64,000 bases of DNA from contig NZ_JAVIFT010000001.1 of NCBI RefSeq assembly GCF_031157355.1, positions 682,001-746,000 on the forward strand. The letters run 5' to 3'. The notes beneath the pieces are model-generated. The model was not told where the DNA came from, did not search any database, and saw nothing but the letters and a program-made list of their open reading frames with translations. The position numbers and the translations under genes were made by a program. Positions 32,791 to 41,146 of this stretch are shown here, piece after piece. Position 1 is the stretch's first letter. Each line of letters opens with the position of its first letter. Source of the stretch: Hyphomicrobium sp. LHD-15. Lineage in GTDB: Bacteria; Pseudomonadota; Alphaproteobacteria; Rhizobiales; Hyphomicrobiaceae.

Positions 32791-33225
32791 TTAAGCTGCG
32801 ACCGCTTGTCCCTGGATGCCGTATCCCTCGGTCGCCGTGGTCAGGGCCTCGCTCATGGCGCGGGCCATCTTGTGCGGGTTGAAGCCCCACTTGGCGTTGA
32901 GGCGCATGTTGGCGGCGGCTTCGAGCGCGGTCACAAGTGCTGCCTGCCCATGAATGGCGATCAGATCGCTGACATGGCGCGTGCGGGTTGCTTCCAGAAA
33001 GCTGCGGAAGCGCAGCAGAACTGCCACCTTGCGAACGCGCGCGCGGGGCGAGATCTGCCAGAAATCCTGCTCGACGCGGCGCAGATCCTCGTCCGACAGC
33101 GTGACCGACGGCAGCAGCAGATTGCCAGCCGACAGAATCTTGAGAGCCAGTGCCAACTCGCGGGCGCCGACGCGCGGGACATCGCTGGTGTCGACGGCGG
33201 TTTCCGGGGCTTTTTCGTTCGTCAT
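32791..33225 (-). CDS. conserved-looking hypothetical protein, 144 residues
   Basis: A soluble, mostly helical protein of 144 residues without signal peptide or membrane segments. It contains LALALKILSAGNLLLPSVTLSDEDLRRVEQDFW and the segment MRLNAKWGFNPHKMARAMSEAL. I recognise no family. Its ribosome site (CGGAGC) lies inside the last codons of the cold-shock-like gene, 6 bases from whose stop it starts, so the two are probably cotranscribed and may work together. Confidence 0.7.
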   Translation of the reverse strand: MTNEKAPETAVDTSDVPRVGARELALALKILSAGNLLLPSVTLSDEDLRRVEQDFWQISPRARVRKVAVLLRFRSFLEATRTRHVSDLIAIHGQAALVTALEAAANMRLNAKWGFNPHKMARAMSEALTTATEGYGIQGQAVAA

Positions 33226-33231
33226 GGCGTT

Positions 33232-33465
33232 TTAGCTCCGTGTTTCGAGTTGGCTCGAACGGCCAAATACGGTCCAGGGCGATCCATGCAACAGGATGAT
33301 GTCCCTTGGACTATGTGATTCGACGAGGAAATCCACATCGAGACCGACCAGGCGGCCATCTGGGTTGCGGATATCCGTCTTCGAGAAGCGGTATTTCCGG
33401 CCATCTGTGGCGCTGATAACGCCGAAGCCGATGCTCTCGTGAAACTTGGTGATCTGACCTTGCAT
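33232..33465 (-). CDS. cold-shock-like nucleic-acid-binding protein
   Basis: A 77-residue protein whose first 45 residues follow the cold-shock domain pattern: MQGQITKFHESIGFGVISA, then DGRKYRFSKTDI, corresponding to the RNP1-like KGFGFI and the second strand pair of CspA. The RNP1 Lys and one Phe are altered (SIGFGVI). It may bind RNA or single-stranded DNA; a weakened aromatic patch is expected. GGAG lies 6 bases before the ATG at 33465; an in-frame frame opening at 33585 has no such site. It is the first gene of a pair with the 144-residue protein. Confidence 0.7.
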   Translation of the reverse strand: MQGQITKFHESIGFGVISATDGRKYRFSKTDIRNPDGRLVGLDVDFLVESHSPRDIILLHGSPWTVFGRSSQLETRS

Positions 33466-33783
33466 GACACGCTCCAACTCGGGTCGCGACCGCCAGAAGC
33501 GGCGCTTGGCAGAACCATGCCGGAGAAGGACAGCGTGTGCTGTTACGGCAGGAACATTCCCAATCTTTTCAATCGTGTCAACCAATCTCTTCGCAAGTGC
33601 ACATAGAAAAAGGCCGCCTTTACAGGCAGCCTTTCAATTGGTCGCAGGAAATTATGTACCGGTCGGTTAACTCACGCCGTCCGCTTCGTGCGGAGCGTGC
33701 ATCACGGGCCACTTTTCTCGTCGGTTTCGAGTGCCAACCCCGCGAGCGCAACAGGCGTGCGGGGCCGGCTCGGCGTGGAAGCC
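33466..33783. other. intergenic region between the exporter operon end and the cold-shock-like gene
   Basis: This 318-base gap holds the minus-strand terminator at 33607-33634 and, nearer the cold-shock-like gene, its promoter. I see no credible gene in the remainder. Confidence 0.6.
33607..33634 (-). terminator. terminator of the ABC exporter operon
   Basis: On the minus strand AAAGGCTGCC pairs with GGCGGCCTTT around a 6-base loop with one mismatch, and is followed by a T run. It lies about 150 bases after the adaptor-gene stop. Confidence 0.75.
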
Positions 33784-34812
33784 TTAGTTGTTACGAAAAA
33801 AGGCGTCTACCCGCATGCCCGGCTTCAACGCCGAGGCATTCCCCTCCAGTTCGATCGTCACTTCCATGACCTCGACGTCGGTCGGACGGAGCGGGCCGCG
33901 GGGGCCGATCTTGGCCTGGCCGAGGGTCGGCGCGATGCTCGTCACCTTGCCCTGGAACTTCTCATCCTGCACGCTCGTGCTCTTCACGTAGGCGGACTGG
34001 TTGAGCTTGATCTTGCCCACGTCGCCTTCGTCGACTTCGGCCTTCACGCGCAACACGCTCATATCGCCCATGACGACCAGCGCGAGTTCCGGCGAAGGCG
34101 CCACGACTTCACCCTGCTTGGCGTTGACCTGCAGGATGGTGCCTGCGTACGGCGAGCGAATGCGGGTTTTATCCAGAAGCGCTTCGGCCATTCTCACCTC
34201 GGCGCGCGCGGCGCTGACAGCGGATTCGGCGCGGCTCGGCGCCGGCAGGTTCGGCTTCGATTGAGCCTTCACGTAAGCGATGCGCTCGCGCTCGAGGCGC
34301 TCATTCGCATCCTTGAGGCGACGGCGTGAATCAGTGACGGCAGCTTCGCTTCCGGTCCCGCTGCGCTTCGCGGCGATGGCGTAATCCAACTCGATGCGGG
34401 CGCCCGTCACGGCGCGCTCCGCCGAGTAGATGGCGTCCTCTGCCTTGCGCACGTCCTCACGGCCCGAGGCAAAGGCCTTCTCGCGATCCTCGCGCAGCGC
34501 CTCGGCTTCGGTCTCGGCGGATGCGAGCTTGGCGCGTGCCTCGGCATCGTCCAGACGCAGCAGAAGCTCGCCTTCCTCGACCTTGTCGTCGACCTTGATC
34601 AGAACTTCCTCGACGCGCCCCATGTAGGTGGCGCCAAGGCGGATATCGCCGGACTTCGGCTCGACGCGGCCTGGTGCGGCGGCTTCGTAGTCCTTGGTCA
34701 CGAGCGGAAGCGCCTCGTCGGCAACGCTGCCGGCTTTGTACTTGTCGTAGGCGAGGTAGCCGCCGGCTCCGGCAAGCCCCAGCAGAATTATGAGGTTTAT
34801 GGGCTTCAACAT
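33784..34812 (-). CDS. HlyD/DevB-type periplasmic adaptor protein
   Basis: A 342-residue membrane-fusion protein. One N-terminal membrane anchor (residues 5-22, INLIILLGLAGAGGYLAY) is followed by a split lipoyl/barrel-sandwich domain (GRVEEVLIKVDDKVEEGELLLRLDD and the returning SPYAGTILQVNAKQGEVV), which flanks a coiled-coil hairpin (about 100-220). A beta-barrel domain follows. It links an ABC pump to an outer-membrane channel. The start is 15 bases after the ATPase stop. It is the last gene of the exporter group permease-ATPase-adaptor; no TolC-like gene is present here. Confidence 0.9.
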   Translation of the reverse strand: MLKPINLIILLGLAGAGGYLAYDKYKAGSVADEALPLVTKDYEAAAPGRVEPKSGDIRLGATYMGRVEEVLIKVDDKVEEGELLLRLDDAEARAKLASAETEAEALREDREKAFASGREDVRKAEDAIYSAERAVTGARIELDYAIAAKRSGTGSEAAVTDSRRRLKDANERLERERIAYVKAQSKPNLPAPSRAESAVSAARAEVRMAEALLDKTRIRSPYAGTILQVNAKQGEVVAPSPELALVVMGDMSVLRVKAEVDEGDVGKIKLNQSAYVKSTSVQDEKFQGKVTSIAPTLGQAKIGPRGPLRPTDVEVMEVTIELEGNASALKPGMRVDAFFRNN

Positions 34813-34827
34813 GGCGCGTGATGTTCC

Positions 34828-35601
34828 TTAAGCTGCAACGTTCTTTTTCTTGGACGCGGCTCCGTTGTCGGGGCCTTTATGGTTCGGCGAACGGTCGTCG
34901 CCGACAATGCGTCCGTCTTCGATGGTGATGATGCGATCGGCGTAATGAAGCGTGCGGTGATCGTGGGTGACCGCCATGACGGCGCGTGTCGGATCCTTTG
35001 CGACCTCGGCCAACAGCTCCATCACGGCCTTGCCGTTCTCGCTGTCGAGCGCTGCCGTCGGCTCGTCCGCGAGAACCACGGAAGGACGCCCCGCCAGCGA
35101 TCTCGCGATCGCGACGCGTTGCTTCTCGCCACCGGAAAGCTTCGAGGGGTAGGTGTGCATACGATGACTGAGACCAACCGACTTCAACGCCTCGGCGGCG
35201 GTTTCCATCGGATCGAGGGAGCGGGCATCACGCACGTCGAGCGCGACCAGAACGTTCTCGATCGCCGTCAACGTCGGAAACAGGTTGTAGCTCTGGAAGA
35301 CGAAGCCGACATGCTGGCGGCGAATCTCGGCGAGATCCTCGGACGACTGGCCGACGGCCTGATGACCCGCCAAATGCAATTCGCCGCTCGTCGCCGTGAG
35401 AATGCAGCCGAGGATCGAAAGGAGTGTTGTCTTGCCGCTGCCGGACGGCCCCATCAGCAGCGTCAACTCGCCGGGGCGCAGATCCATGCTGACGCCCTTC
35501 AGGATGTGAAGCTCGCCGGCCCCGGTCCCGATCGTCTTGACGATGTTGCGAGCCTCAAGAAGCGGGCGCGGCCCGTTCGATGCTCTTGGTGCCTTAGACA
35601 T
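34828..35601 (-). CDS. ABC transporter ATP-binding protein (MacB/LolD/DevA type)
   Basis: A 257-residue ATPase. Walker A is GPSGSGKTT (Lys57), the Q-loop lies in FVFQSYNLFPTLTAIENV, the signature is LSGGEKQRV, and Walker B is VVLADEPTAALD. The His-switch is in AVTHDHRTLHYADRI. The sequence belongs to the LolD/MacB/DevA group that drives extrusion or lipoprotein release through FtsX-type permeases. A GGGAGATC lies 10 bases before the ATG. It works with the adaptor gene downstream and the permease gene upstream. Confidence 0.95.
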   Translation of the reverse strand: MSKAPRASNGPRPLLEARNIVKTIGTGAGELHILKGVSMDLRPGELTLLMGPSGSGKTTLLSILGCILTATSGELHLAGHQAVGQSSEDLAEIRRQHVGFVFQSYNLFPTLTAIENVLVALDVRDARSLDPMETAAEALKSVGLSHRMHTYPSKLSGGEKQRVAIARSLAGRPSVVLADEPTAALDSENGKAVMELLAEVAKDPTRAVMAVTHDHRTLHYADRIITIEDGRIVGDDRSPNHKGPDNGAASKKKNVAA

Positions 35602-35895
35602 TTTAACGTGATCTCCCGAAACCGAACGCAGTGATCAATTCAAAGAGCTTGCCACCAACGGCTTATCGCGGCTGTTACGCTTGTCACATGAAAGTGCGGT
35701 AAGGCGCCGATTTTTCATTCGCCAAACCGGAAATCATTCTCTCAACGGATCACTACGCGCGGGACGCTACGAACACATGCTGCTCGCTGCAAGGGGCCAC
35801 GGCGTCCGATCCGTTCCTTCACACTCTTGCCTCCACTCAAACGAGATCCGGAGGGCTTTTGGCCCTCCGGCCTCATGGTCCGGCGTCGCGGGTCC
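35602..35895. promoter_or_regulatory. 294-base gap inside the exporter gene group
   Basis: This gap between permease and ATPase is unusually long for one operon. It contains a strong hairpin just after the permease stop (35848-35870) and an AACGGATC/GATCCGTT inverted pair near 35744 and 35808, so the ATPase-adaptor pair may have its own promoter. Confidence 0.45.
35848..35870 (-). terminator. hairpin after the permease gene, no T tract
   Basis: A perfect 9-bp GC-rich stem (CCGGAGGGC/GCCCTCCGG) with a 5-base loop sits 25 bases after the permease stop. No T run follows on the minus strand, so it may be a transcription pause, a partial terminator or an RNA-protecting hairpin. Confidence 0.6.
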
Positions 35896-37095
35896 TCACC
35901 TATTGAAGACACCCGCAGGATCGATTCGCGTCACCTTACGGATCGCAGTGATGGCGGCGAAGACACACATGCCGACCGTCAGCGCGAAGAGATAGGCCGC
36001 GATCTTCGGCGTCATAACGATCGTCAACGTCGGCACTCTTACCGAGAGACGGTAGATCGCAAGCATGGCGAGCAGCATGCCGGCGGCATAGCCGAGCACC
36101 GCCGAGAGCAACGCCTGGATTAAGATGACGGCGTGGATGTAGCTCGCCGACGCACCCAACGCGCGCAGCGTGGCGAACTCGTTCAAGTGATCCTTGGTGC
36201 TGGCGTAGAGCGTCTGCGCGACAATAACGACGCCGACGATCGCGCCCAACACCATGCCGGTGATCAGTGCCAAGCCGGCGCCGGTCGAGAACATCCAGTA
36301 GTTGATGCTGCGCCGGGTGAATTCGTCATGGGTCAGAATCTCGGCGCCCTGGAGGCGGTCGGCCAAGCTCTTGCGCACGGCTTCCAGATTGGCACCCTTT
36401 TCAAGCGTCACCAGGACGTAGGTCGACTGGGATGCGTTCGCGCCGGTGAACTTGCGCGCGGTGGCGATGGGGGTGAAGCCATACGGAAGCGTGGTGAAGG
36501 AGCGAATGCCCTTCGTGACCGCCGTGACTTGCGCCCGCTGGTTGTTGATCTCCGCGTAATCGCCCTTCTTCTCGATGCCGAGATCCTTGAAGTAGGATCG
36601 ATCGACGGCAATCGCGTTCGGCAAGTTCAGATCGTCCACCTCGCCTTCGTCAATGCTCCATGGGCGCGTTCCGCCATTCGCCCAGTCGAGACCGACAAGG
36701 ATGAACGTCTTCTTGCCGCCTTCGGGCTTACGCCATGCGGAGAAGCTCACGATCATGTCCTCGGCCTTGAGCACACCCGGCGTCGAGAGCGCGGCGTACT
36801 TCTCATGGCCGATCAAAAGCGAGGGATCGTCGAAGCTCTTGGTGCCGAAGGGCACGATCCAAAGATCGGCGGGTGCCTTGTCGAGAACCGTGGCGATCTT
36901 GTTTTCCGATCCCTTGTAGAGACCGACCTCGATCGCAACCAACACCACGGAGAAGACGATACCGATCAGCGTGACGAGAAGGCTCATGCGATCATGAAAA
37001 AGATTCCGGTAGGCGATCTTGGGCGCCATCTTGATGACTTTGCCCTGAGCCGCCGGCGCGGCAGAACCCGCTCCCGCTGCAATCTTCTTCATCAT
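35896..37095 (-). CDS. FtsX-like ABC transporter permease (DevC type)
   Basis: A 399-residue permease with one N-terminal membrane segment (about 45-65), a large periplasmic MacB-like domain (LWIVPFGTKSFDDPSLL to about residue 240) and three C-terminal membrane segments (GLALITGMVLGAIVGVVIVAQTL and two more). KIAYRNLFHDRMSLLVTLIGIVFSVVLV near the start is typical of DevC. Length and topology match that family, whose substrates elsewhere include glycolipids. The start at 37095 has GGAG 6 bases upstream; a TTG four codons earlier is less likely. Confidence 0.9.
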   Translation of the reverse strand: MMKKIAAGAGSAAPAAQGKVIKMAPKIAYRNLFHDRMSLLVTLIGIVFSVVLVAIEVGLYKGSENKIATVLDKAPADLWIVPFGTKSFDDPSLLIGHEKYAALSTPGVLKAEDMIVSFSAWRKPEGGKKTFILVGLDWANGGTRPWSIDEGEVDDLNLPNAIAVDRSYFKDLGIEKKGDYAEINNQRAQVTAVTKGIRSFTTLPYGFTPIATARKFTGANASQSTYVLVTLEKGANLEAVRKSLADRLQGAEILTHDEFTRRSINYWMFSTGAGLALITGMVLGAIVGVVIVAQTLYASTKDHLNEFATLRALGASASYIHAVILIQALLSAVLGYAAGMLLAMLAIYRLSVRVPTLTIVMTPKIAAYLFALTVGMCVFAAITAIRKVTRIDPAGVFNR

Positions 37096-37328
37096 GTCCG
37101 TCTCCAATGAGGTAACGAGAGTGTTGTGCGCTGAACTCGTTGCCGCGTCCAGCGCCCGCGCAAGCCCGCGCGTGCTTTTATTCCATTACAAACCGATGTG
37201 TCAGACCGAATTTAGGCTCGGCGCGATCGCCGGTTCACGGTGCGATGTTACCGCTCGGTCTCTAGGCGTCCGCTTTTCGTAGATTGGCAGAACGCCTCTT
37301 GTTTTCGTTGTGTCGTGCTTCTTGCCCG

Positions 37329-37838
37329 CTACTCGTTGCAGCCAACTGAAACCGTGGTGCCGATGGCAGGAATGAACTTCTTGCAGGTTTGGGGCGCATC
37401 GGATGTCGCGGCGGTCACCGTGTTGCTGGTGGAAGACGCCTCGGCCTTCACGTCGGATGCCGGTTGAGGCGTGACGGTCTCGGTTTCTTCAACCGGAACC
37501 GAACCCTGAATCAGCGCGGAGCTGCCGGTTACGCGGCTTTCCCCTTCCTTCGCCGGCTCGATTTTCGAATCGGCTTTCGGAGCGACGACCTTTGCCGGTT
37601 CCGCCTTTGCGACGCGGGGAGCAGGCTTATCGATGTGCCTGGCCTGCTGAACCGGAGCGCGCTTCTTTGGGATCGCCTGTTTCTGATAACCGGCGCTGCC
37701 ACCTTGAGCGGGCGTTGCGACGAACGTTCCAAGCGGACCGCCGAAGCCCAACCGAACGCCACCGCCGGCTTCGGCTACCGACGTCAACGCGAGCATGGCC
37801 GTGAGAGCGGATGCGAGAGCGAGAGACTTGGTATACAT
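37329..37838 (-). CDS. secreted protein with Cys-flanked C-terminal tail, member 1
   Basis: A 169-residue exported protein. The signal peptide is residues 1-24 (ending SVAEA), then comes a Gly-rich stretch (GGGVRLGFGG) and a low-complexity Lys/Pro/Ala linker. The C-terminal tail at residues 146-169 contains SDAPQTCKKFIPAIG and then TTVSVGCNE. The last 22 residues closely match the tail of the protein at 38081-38683. The two cysteines could form a disulfide loop. The start follows AGGAG by 6 bases. The function is unknown, and the family was not recognised. Confidence 0.8.
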   Translation of the reverse strand: MYTKSLALASALTAMLALTSVAEAGGGVRLGFGGPLGTFVATPAQGGSAGYQKQAIPKKRAPVQQARHIDKPAPRVAKAEPAKVVAPKADSKIEPAKEGESRVTGSSALIQGSVPVEETETVTPQPASDVKAEASSTSNTVTAATSDAPQTCKKFIPAIGTTVSVGCNE

Positions 37839-38016
37839 GGCGATCTCCTGGATCCGTGATCAGCTTGCCGGGCGTGTCTCGATGTTGACCGGCGTTGAAA
37901 TTCTGATCGGACCATGCGCCACGCCGACGTCCCTCGCTGTTCCAGGCGGCACAAATTTGTCATTTCGTGCGCGGATCTCGCGGCGCTGCTCTCGAACGTA
38001 AACCGTGCACAAATGA

Positions 38017-38048
38017 AAAGAGCCGACCCCATCTGGGACCGGCTCTTT
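38017..38048 (-). terminator. terminator between the two tailed secreted proteins
   Basis: On the minus strand AAAGAGCCG pairs with CGGCTCTTT, with an inner CCC/GGG stem and TTTTC after it. It ends the 38081-38683 transcript 33 bases past its stop, so the two related genes are probably transcribed separately. Confidence 0.8.
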
Positions 38049-38080
38049 GGCTTTGTGTCTTTGACTGTTACGCCCGAGTG

Positions 38081-38683
38081 TTAGCAGCCGACATTCACTG
38101 CGACGCCCAATGCCGGGACATAACGCTTGCAGGTATCGGGAGCGTCGGCGACGGTCGTCTTGGCCGGCTCGGCTTCGCTTGTCGCAACCGTCGTGTCGGC
38201 AACGGTCTTGTTGGCGGCGGTCTTGTCGGTCGTCGGCTCGATCTTCGCGGCATCGGCCTGGCTGACGTCAACCTGAGTGAGCGCAGCAGTGCTGGACGGC
38301 GCAGCGACGTAGGTGCTCGGCGTCTTGTTGGTGGCTGCGGTTTCTTCGACGGGCGGCTCATCGCCGTTGGCGACGGCTTCAGCTTTCGCCTTCTCGGCTG
38401 CAGCGGCCTGCTGCTGGCGCTTGGCGGCTGCGGCCTGAGCCTGAGCTTTCGCACGGGCCTGTGCCTGCGCCTTCGCCCGGGCTTGAGCTTGCGCCTGAGC
38501 GCGGGCCCGAGCGGCTTCTGCCTTCTTGGCCTGCTGAGCCTGGTGCGCCATGGCGCCGACGGCCAGAACACCGAGACCGATGCCGAGGCCAATGCCGCGA
38601 CCACCTGCTTCGGCTGCCGGGGTGATGGCCATGCTGGCGGCCACAAACGTTGCGATTGCTGTGATGCTGAGCTTCTTGGCCAT
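38081..38683 (-). CDS. secreted protein with Cys-flanked C-terminal tail, member 2
   Basis: A 200-residue exported protein. The signal peptide covers residues 1-26 (MAKKLSITAIATFVAASMA, ending AEA). A Gly-zipper-like hydrophobic stretch (GGRGIGLGIGLGVLAVGAMA) is followed by an Ala/Gln/Lys/Arg repeat that is probably helical, a Thr/Ala/Asp linker, and the tail ADAPDTCKRYVPALG then VAVNVGC at residues 179-200. The tail is shared with the neighbour at 37329-37838. The start at 38683 is supported by GGAG 6 bases upstream. It may sit in the envelope, but its job is unknown. Confidence 0.8.
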   Translation of the reverse strand: MAKKLSITAIATFVAASMAITPAAEAGGRGIGLGIGLGVLAVGAMAHQAQQAKKAEAARARAQAQAQARAKAQAQARAKAQAQAAAAKRQQQAAAAEKAKAEAVANGDEPPVEETAATNKTPSTYVAAPSSTAALTQVDVSQADAAKIEPTTDKTAANKTVADTTVATSEAEPAKTTVADAPDTCKRYVPALGVAVNVGC

Positions 38684-38902
38684 TGTCGTCTCCATCTGAT
38701 CTCTTGCGCTTGAGCGGATGGGGCGTGGCCATCAGCGCTCTCTTGAAGCTCAATGTGCCGTTTCATGTGCCGAAGCGCTGTTCCAGTTGGAACAGGCTTC
38801 AGAAAACTTATACCGACGGCCGGAATAAATCGACAGCCGTCTGATATGTTGGTTGCATTACCAGGAACGTCGCTGTTTTCGTTTGCCTTTTACGCCCGTG
38901 CC

Positions 38903-39778
38903 TTAAGCTGCGGACGTGGCGAGGCCGCCAACGACGCGGAGCTGGGCAGCGGGCTTTGCGCGGATGCTGTCGGTGATCGAGCCAGCGATGCGGGACACGA
39001 ACGCGGTCGTGCGATCGAGCACGACGTGACGCTGACGGTCGACGGTGACCATGTGATAGCTGTCATCCAGCACGACGAGGTCGACCGGTCCGGCCAGCTC
39101 GCGTTGCAGATAGGCCGCGTTGTCGAGCCCGGCATAGTCGTCCTCGCGGGCGTGCAGGATGAGAACGGGCTGCGAAATTCTGTTCAGCGACTTCATGACG
39201 ACCTTGGCCAGACGCCGCCGCTCGAGCACCGCGCCGCCCGGGGTCGATACCGGGGCCACCTTGGAGCCTTCCGATGCCATGGCGTTGCGGATGAAATCGC
39301 GGATGCGCTGATCCTTGATGCCAACGTGGATCGGCACCGGGAAACGGAACAGGTTGGCGACCCACTTGCTGTCGATCAGGCGGAAAAGCGGCAAATACCA
39401 GGGAATCTGGCGCCCGCTGAGCCACAACGTCGGCGAATAGAGTGCAACCGCGTGGACCTTGTCGGGGTGGCGCTCGGCCAGCATCAGGCTCAGCACGGCG
39501 CCCGTCGACAAGCCGCCGACGATCACCGTCTCGCAGGTTGCGGAGAGCTCTTCCAAGCCCTTTTCGGCGCTCTCGTACCAATCCTGCCAGGTGGTGGCCA
39601 TGAGATCGGCTTCGGTGCCGCCGTGGCCCGCCAGCTGGGGGCATAGGACCGTGTAGCCGTTCCGGGTCAAGCCATTGGCGACGAAGCGGATTTCACTGGG
39701 GGAACCGCACAGGCCGTGGATCAGCAGTACACCGACCCGCCCGCTCTTGCCTGCAAAACTCTTTTCGCTCTTCTGCAT
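38903..39778 (-). CDS. alpha/beta hydrolase (carboxylesterase/monoacylglycerol-lipase-like)
   Basis: A 291-residue cytoplasmic hydrolase. The HG oxyanion motif is in VLLIHGLCGSPSEIRFVA, the nucleophile elbow is GGLSTGAVLSL, the catalytic Asp is in LHAREDDYAG, and the His in LDDSYHMVTVD. Order and length match the serine aminopeptidase S33/carboxylesterase Est30 group. It probably cleaves short or medium acyl esters; the substrate is unknown. The Met at 39778 is preferred to a TTG four codons earlier. Confidence 0.9.
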   Translation of the reverse strand: MQKSEKSFAGKSGRVGVLLIHGLCGSPSEIRFVANGLTRNGYTVLCPQLAGHGGTEADLMATTWQDWYESAEKGLEELSATCETVIVGGLSTGAVLSLMLAERHPDKVHAVALYSPTLWLSGRQIPWYLPLFRLIDSKWVANLFRFPVPIHVGIKDQRIRDFIRNAMASEGSKVAPVSTPGGAVLERRRLAKVVMKSLNRISQPVLILHAREDDYAGLDNAAYLQRELAGPVDLVVLDDSYHMVTVDRQRHVVLDRTTAFVSRIAGSITDSIRAKPAAQLRVVGGLATSAA

Positions 39779-39977
39779 CTTACGCCCCAAATGATTTCCC
39801 GGCTCGATGGAGGGACGTTAGGGCCGCAAGAAAACACCCGCTGTTCCTGGGGATACAAAGCAATCCCGTTTGGTGACGCGCGGTTGAAAGTTTTAGGACT
39901 GCTGCGGTGGCGCTATGCTTTTTGCAGGTTGGCTCATCAAGGCCATTGACCTTGTCCCGCGCCCGGATTACACCAGC

Positions 39978-39992
39978 TTAGAATTATTCTAA
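39978..39992. promoter_or_regulatory. iron control element (Irr box) before bfr
   Basis: TTAGAATTATTCTAA is a perfect 7-1-7 palindrome that matches the inner part of the ICE consensus (TTTAGAA-N3-TTCTAAA) bound by the heme-responsive regulator Irr in Rhizobiales. It lies 70 bases before the bacterioferritin ATG. Irr is known to repress bfr under iron limitation in related organisms, so iron control of this gene is expected. Confidence 0.8.
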
Positions 39993-40062
39993 TTCAGATC
40001 AGGCGCTGCTGAACGGCTGTCGCCGGTCCATTGCATCCATAAGTTGGTGAGAGGGGACCCCC

Positions 40063-40554
40063 ATGAAGGGTAAACGCGAAGTTATCGACATCCTGAACGA
40101 GGCGCTCAAGCTCGAGCTCGGCGCGGTCAACCAGTATTGGCTTCATTACCGGATGCTCGAAAACTGGGGCTTCACCAAGCTCGCCAAGAAGGAGCGGGCC
40201 GAGTCCATCGAAGAGATGCACCACGCCGACAAGCTCGTGACCCGCATCATCTTCCTCGAGGGGCTGCCGAACCTGCAGCACGTCGCTCCGCTGATGATCG
40301 GCGAGAACCTCACGGAAGTCCTCCAATGCGACCTCAAGGGCGAGAAGATCGCACACGAGACGTACATCCGCGGCCGCGACATCTGCAAAAACGCCAAGGA
40401 CTATGTGACGATGGAGCTGTTCGAGGACCTGATCGAGGACGAGGAAGGCCATATCGACTTCATCGAAACGCAGCTCGATTTGATCGAGAAGATCGGCATC
40501 GCAAACTACGGCCAGCTGCAGGCCGAGGCCGCGAACGAGGTGGAAGGCCACTGA
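40063..40554 (+). CDS. bfr: bacterioferritin
   Basis: A 163-residue iron-storage subunit that assembles into a 24-mer shell with heme at the dimer interface. The heme ligand Met52 and di-iron residues Glu18, Glu51, His54, Glu94, Glu127 and His130 are all at the E. coli Bfr positions. The sequence also carries [15 protein letters not shown] and FLEGLPNLQ. The ATG has GAGAGGGG upstream. An Irr-type box lies 70 bases ahead. Confidence 0.98.
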   Translation: MKGKREVIDILNEALKLELGAVNQYWLHYRMLENWGFTKLAKKERAESIEEMHHADKLVTRIIFLEGLPNLQHVAPLMIGENLTEVLQCDLKGEKIAHETYIRGRDICKNAKDYVTMELFEDLIEDEEGHIDFIETQLDLIEKIGIANYGQLQAEAANEVEGH

Positions 40555-40720
40555 GGCCATTCCAACTTTAGGGGCCCTATTTCCGGGCGCCTTCTGAGTA
40601 CAGGGAGCGGGGTTGCCTGGGGCGCGGCAACTCCGCTTTCTTTTCACTAATTTAATCCACGAAGTTCCGAGACTGCGGAACCTCTCCACCTGCCTGGCGT
40701 TGTCCCGGAAGGTGAAAGCT

Positions 40721-41140
40721 ATGACAGAACGAGACCTTAACAAACATTCAGACGCTCATCCGCCCGCGGCCGTCCTGGTGGTGGATGACGATCCGATCCT
40801 GCGCTCGACTCTCGCCTTCGAGATCCGCGATGCCGGGTATCAGGTGCGAGAAGCCTCCAATACGGATGAAGCCGAGCAGATCCTCTCGGCCGGCGCGCCC
40901 ATCGACGTGGTGGTCACGGATATCGAAATGCCCGGCCCACGCGACGGCTTGGCGCTGGCCAAATCGGTGCGGGCCTTCAGGCCTCACATCAAGGTCATCG
41001 TTGCGTCCGGCGCGATCCCGCTGACGGGAGTCGTCGGGGTGGCCGACGCGTTTTTCGGCAAACCGTACGATTTCTCGCGCATTCTCATGCGCATCCGATC
41101 TTTGCTGCACACGCCGCCGCGCGCGGCTGATCCGGCCTAA
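40721..41140 (+). CDS. single-domain response regulator
   Basis: A 139-residue stand-alone receiver domain. The acidic pocket is VDDDP near residues 21-25, the phospho-acceptor Asp67 lies in VVVTDIEMPG, the switch Ser is in VIVASGA, and Lys114 in FFGKPYD. There is no output domain, so it probably works as a phosphorelay carrier or CheY-like switch. GGAAGGTGA precedes the ATG; a longer in-frame start at 40613 is not supported. Its stop is 6 bases from the convergent mtnP stop. Confidence 0.92.
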   Translation: MTERDLNKHSDAHPPAAVLVVDDDPILRSTLAFEIRDAGYQVREASNTDEAEQILSAGAPIDVVVTDIEMPGPRDGLALAKSVRAFRPHIKVIVASGAIPLTGVVGVADAFFGKPYDFSRILMRIRSLLHTPPRAADPA

Positions 41141-41146
41141 AATCAC

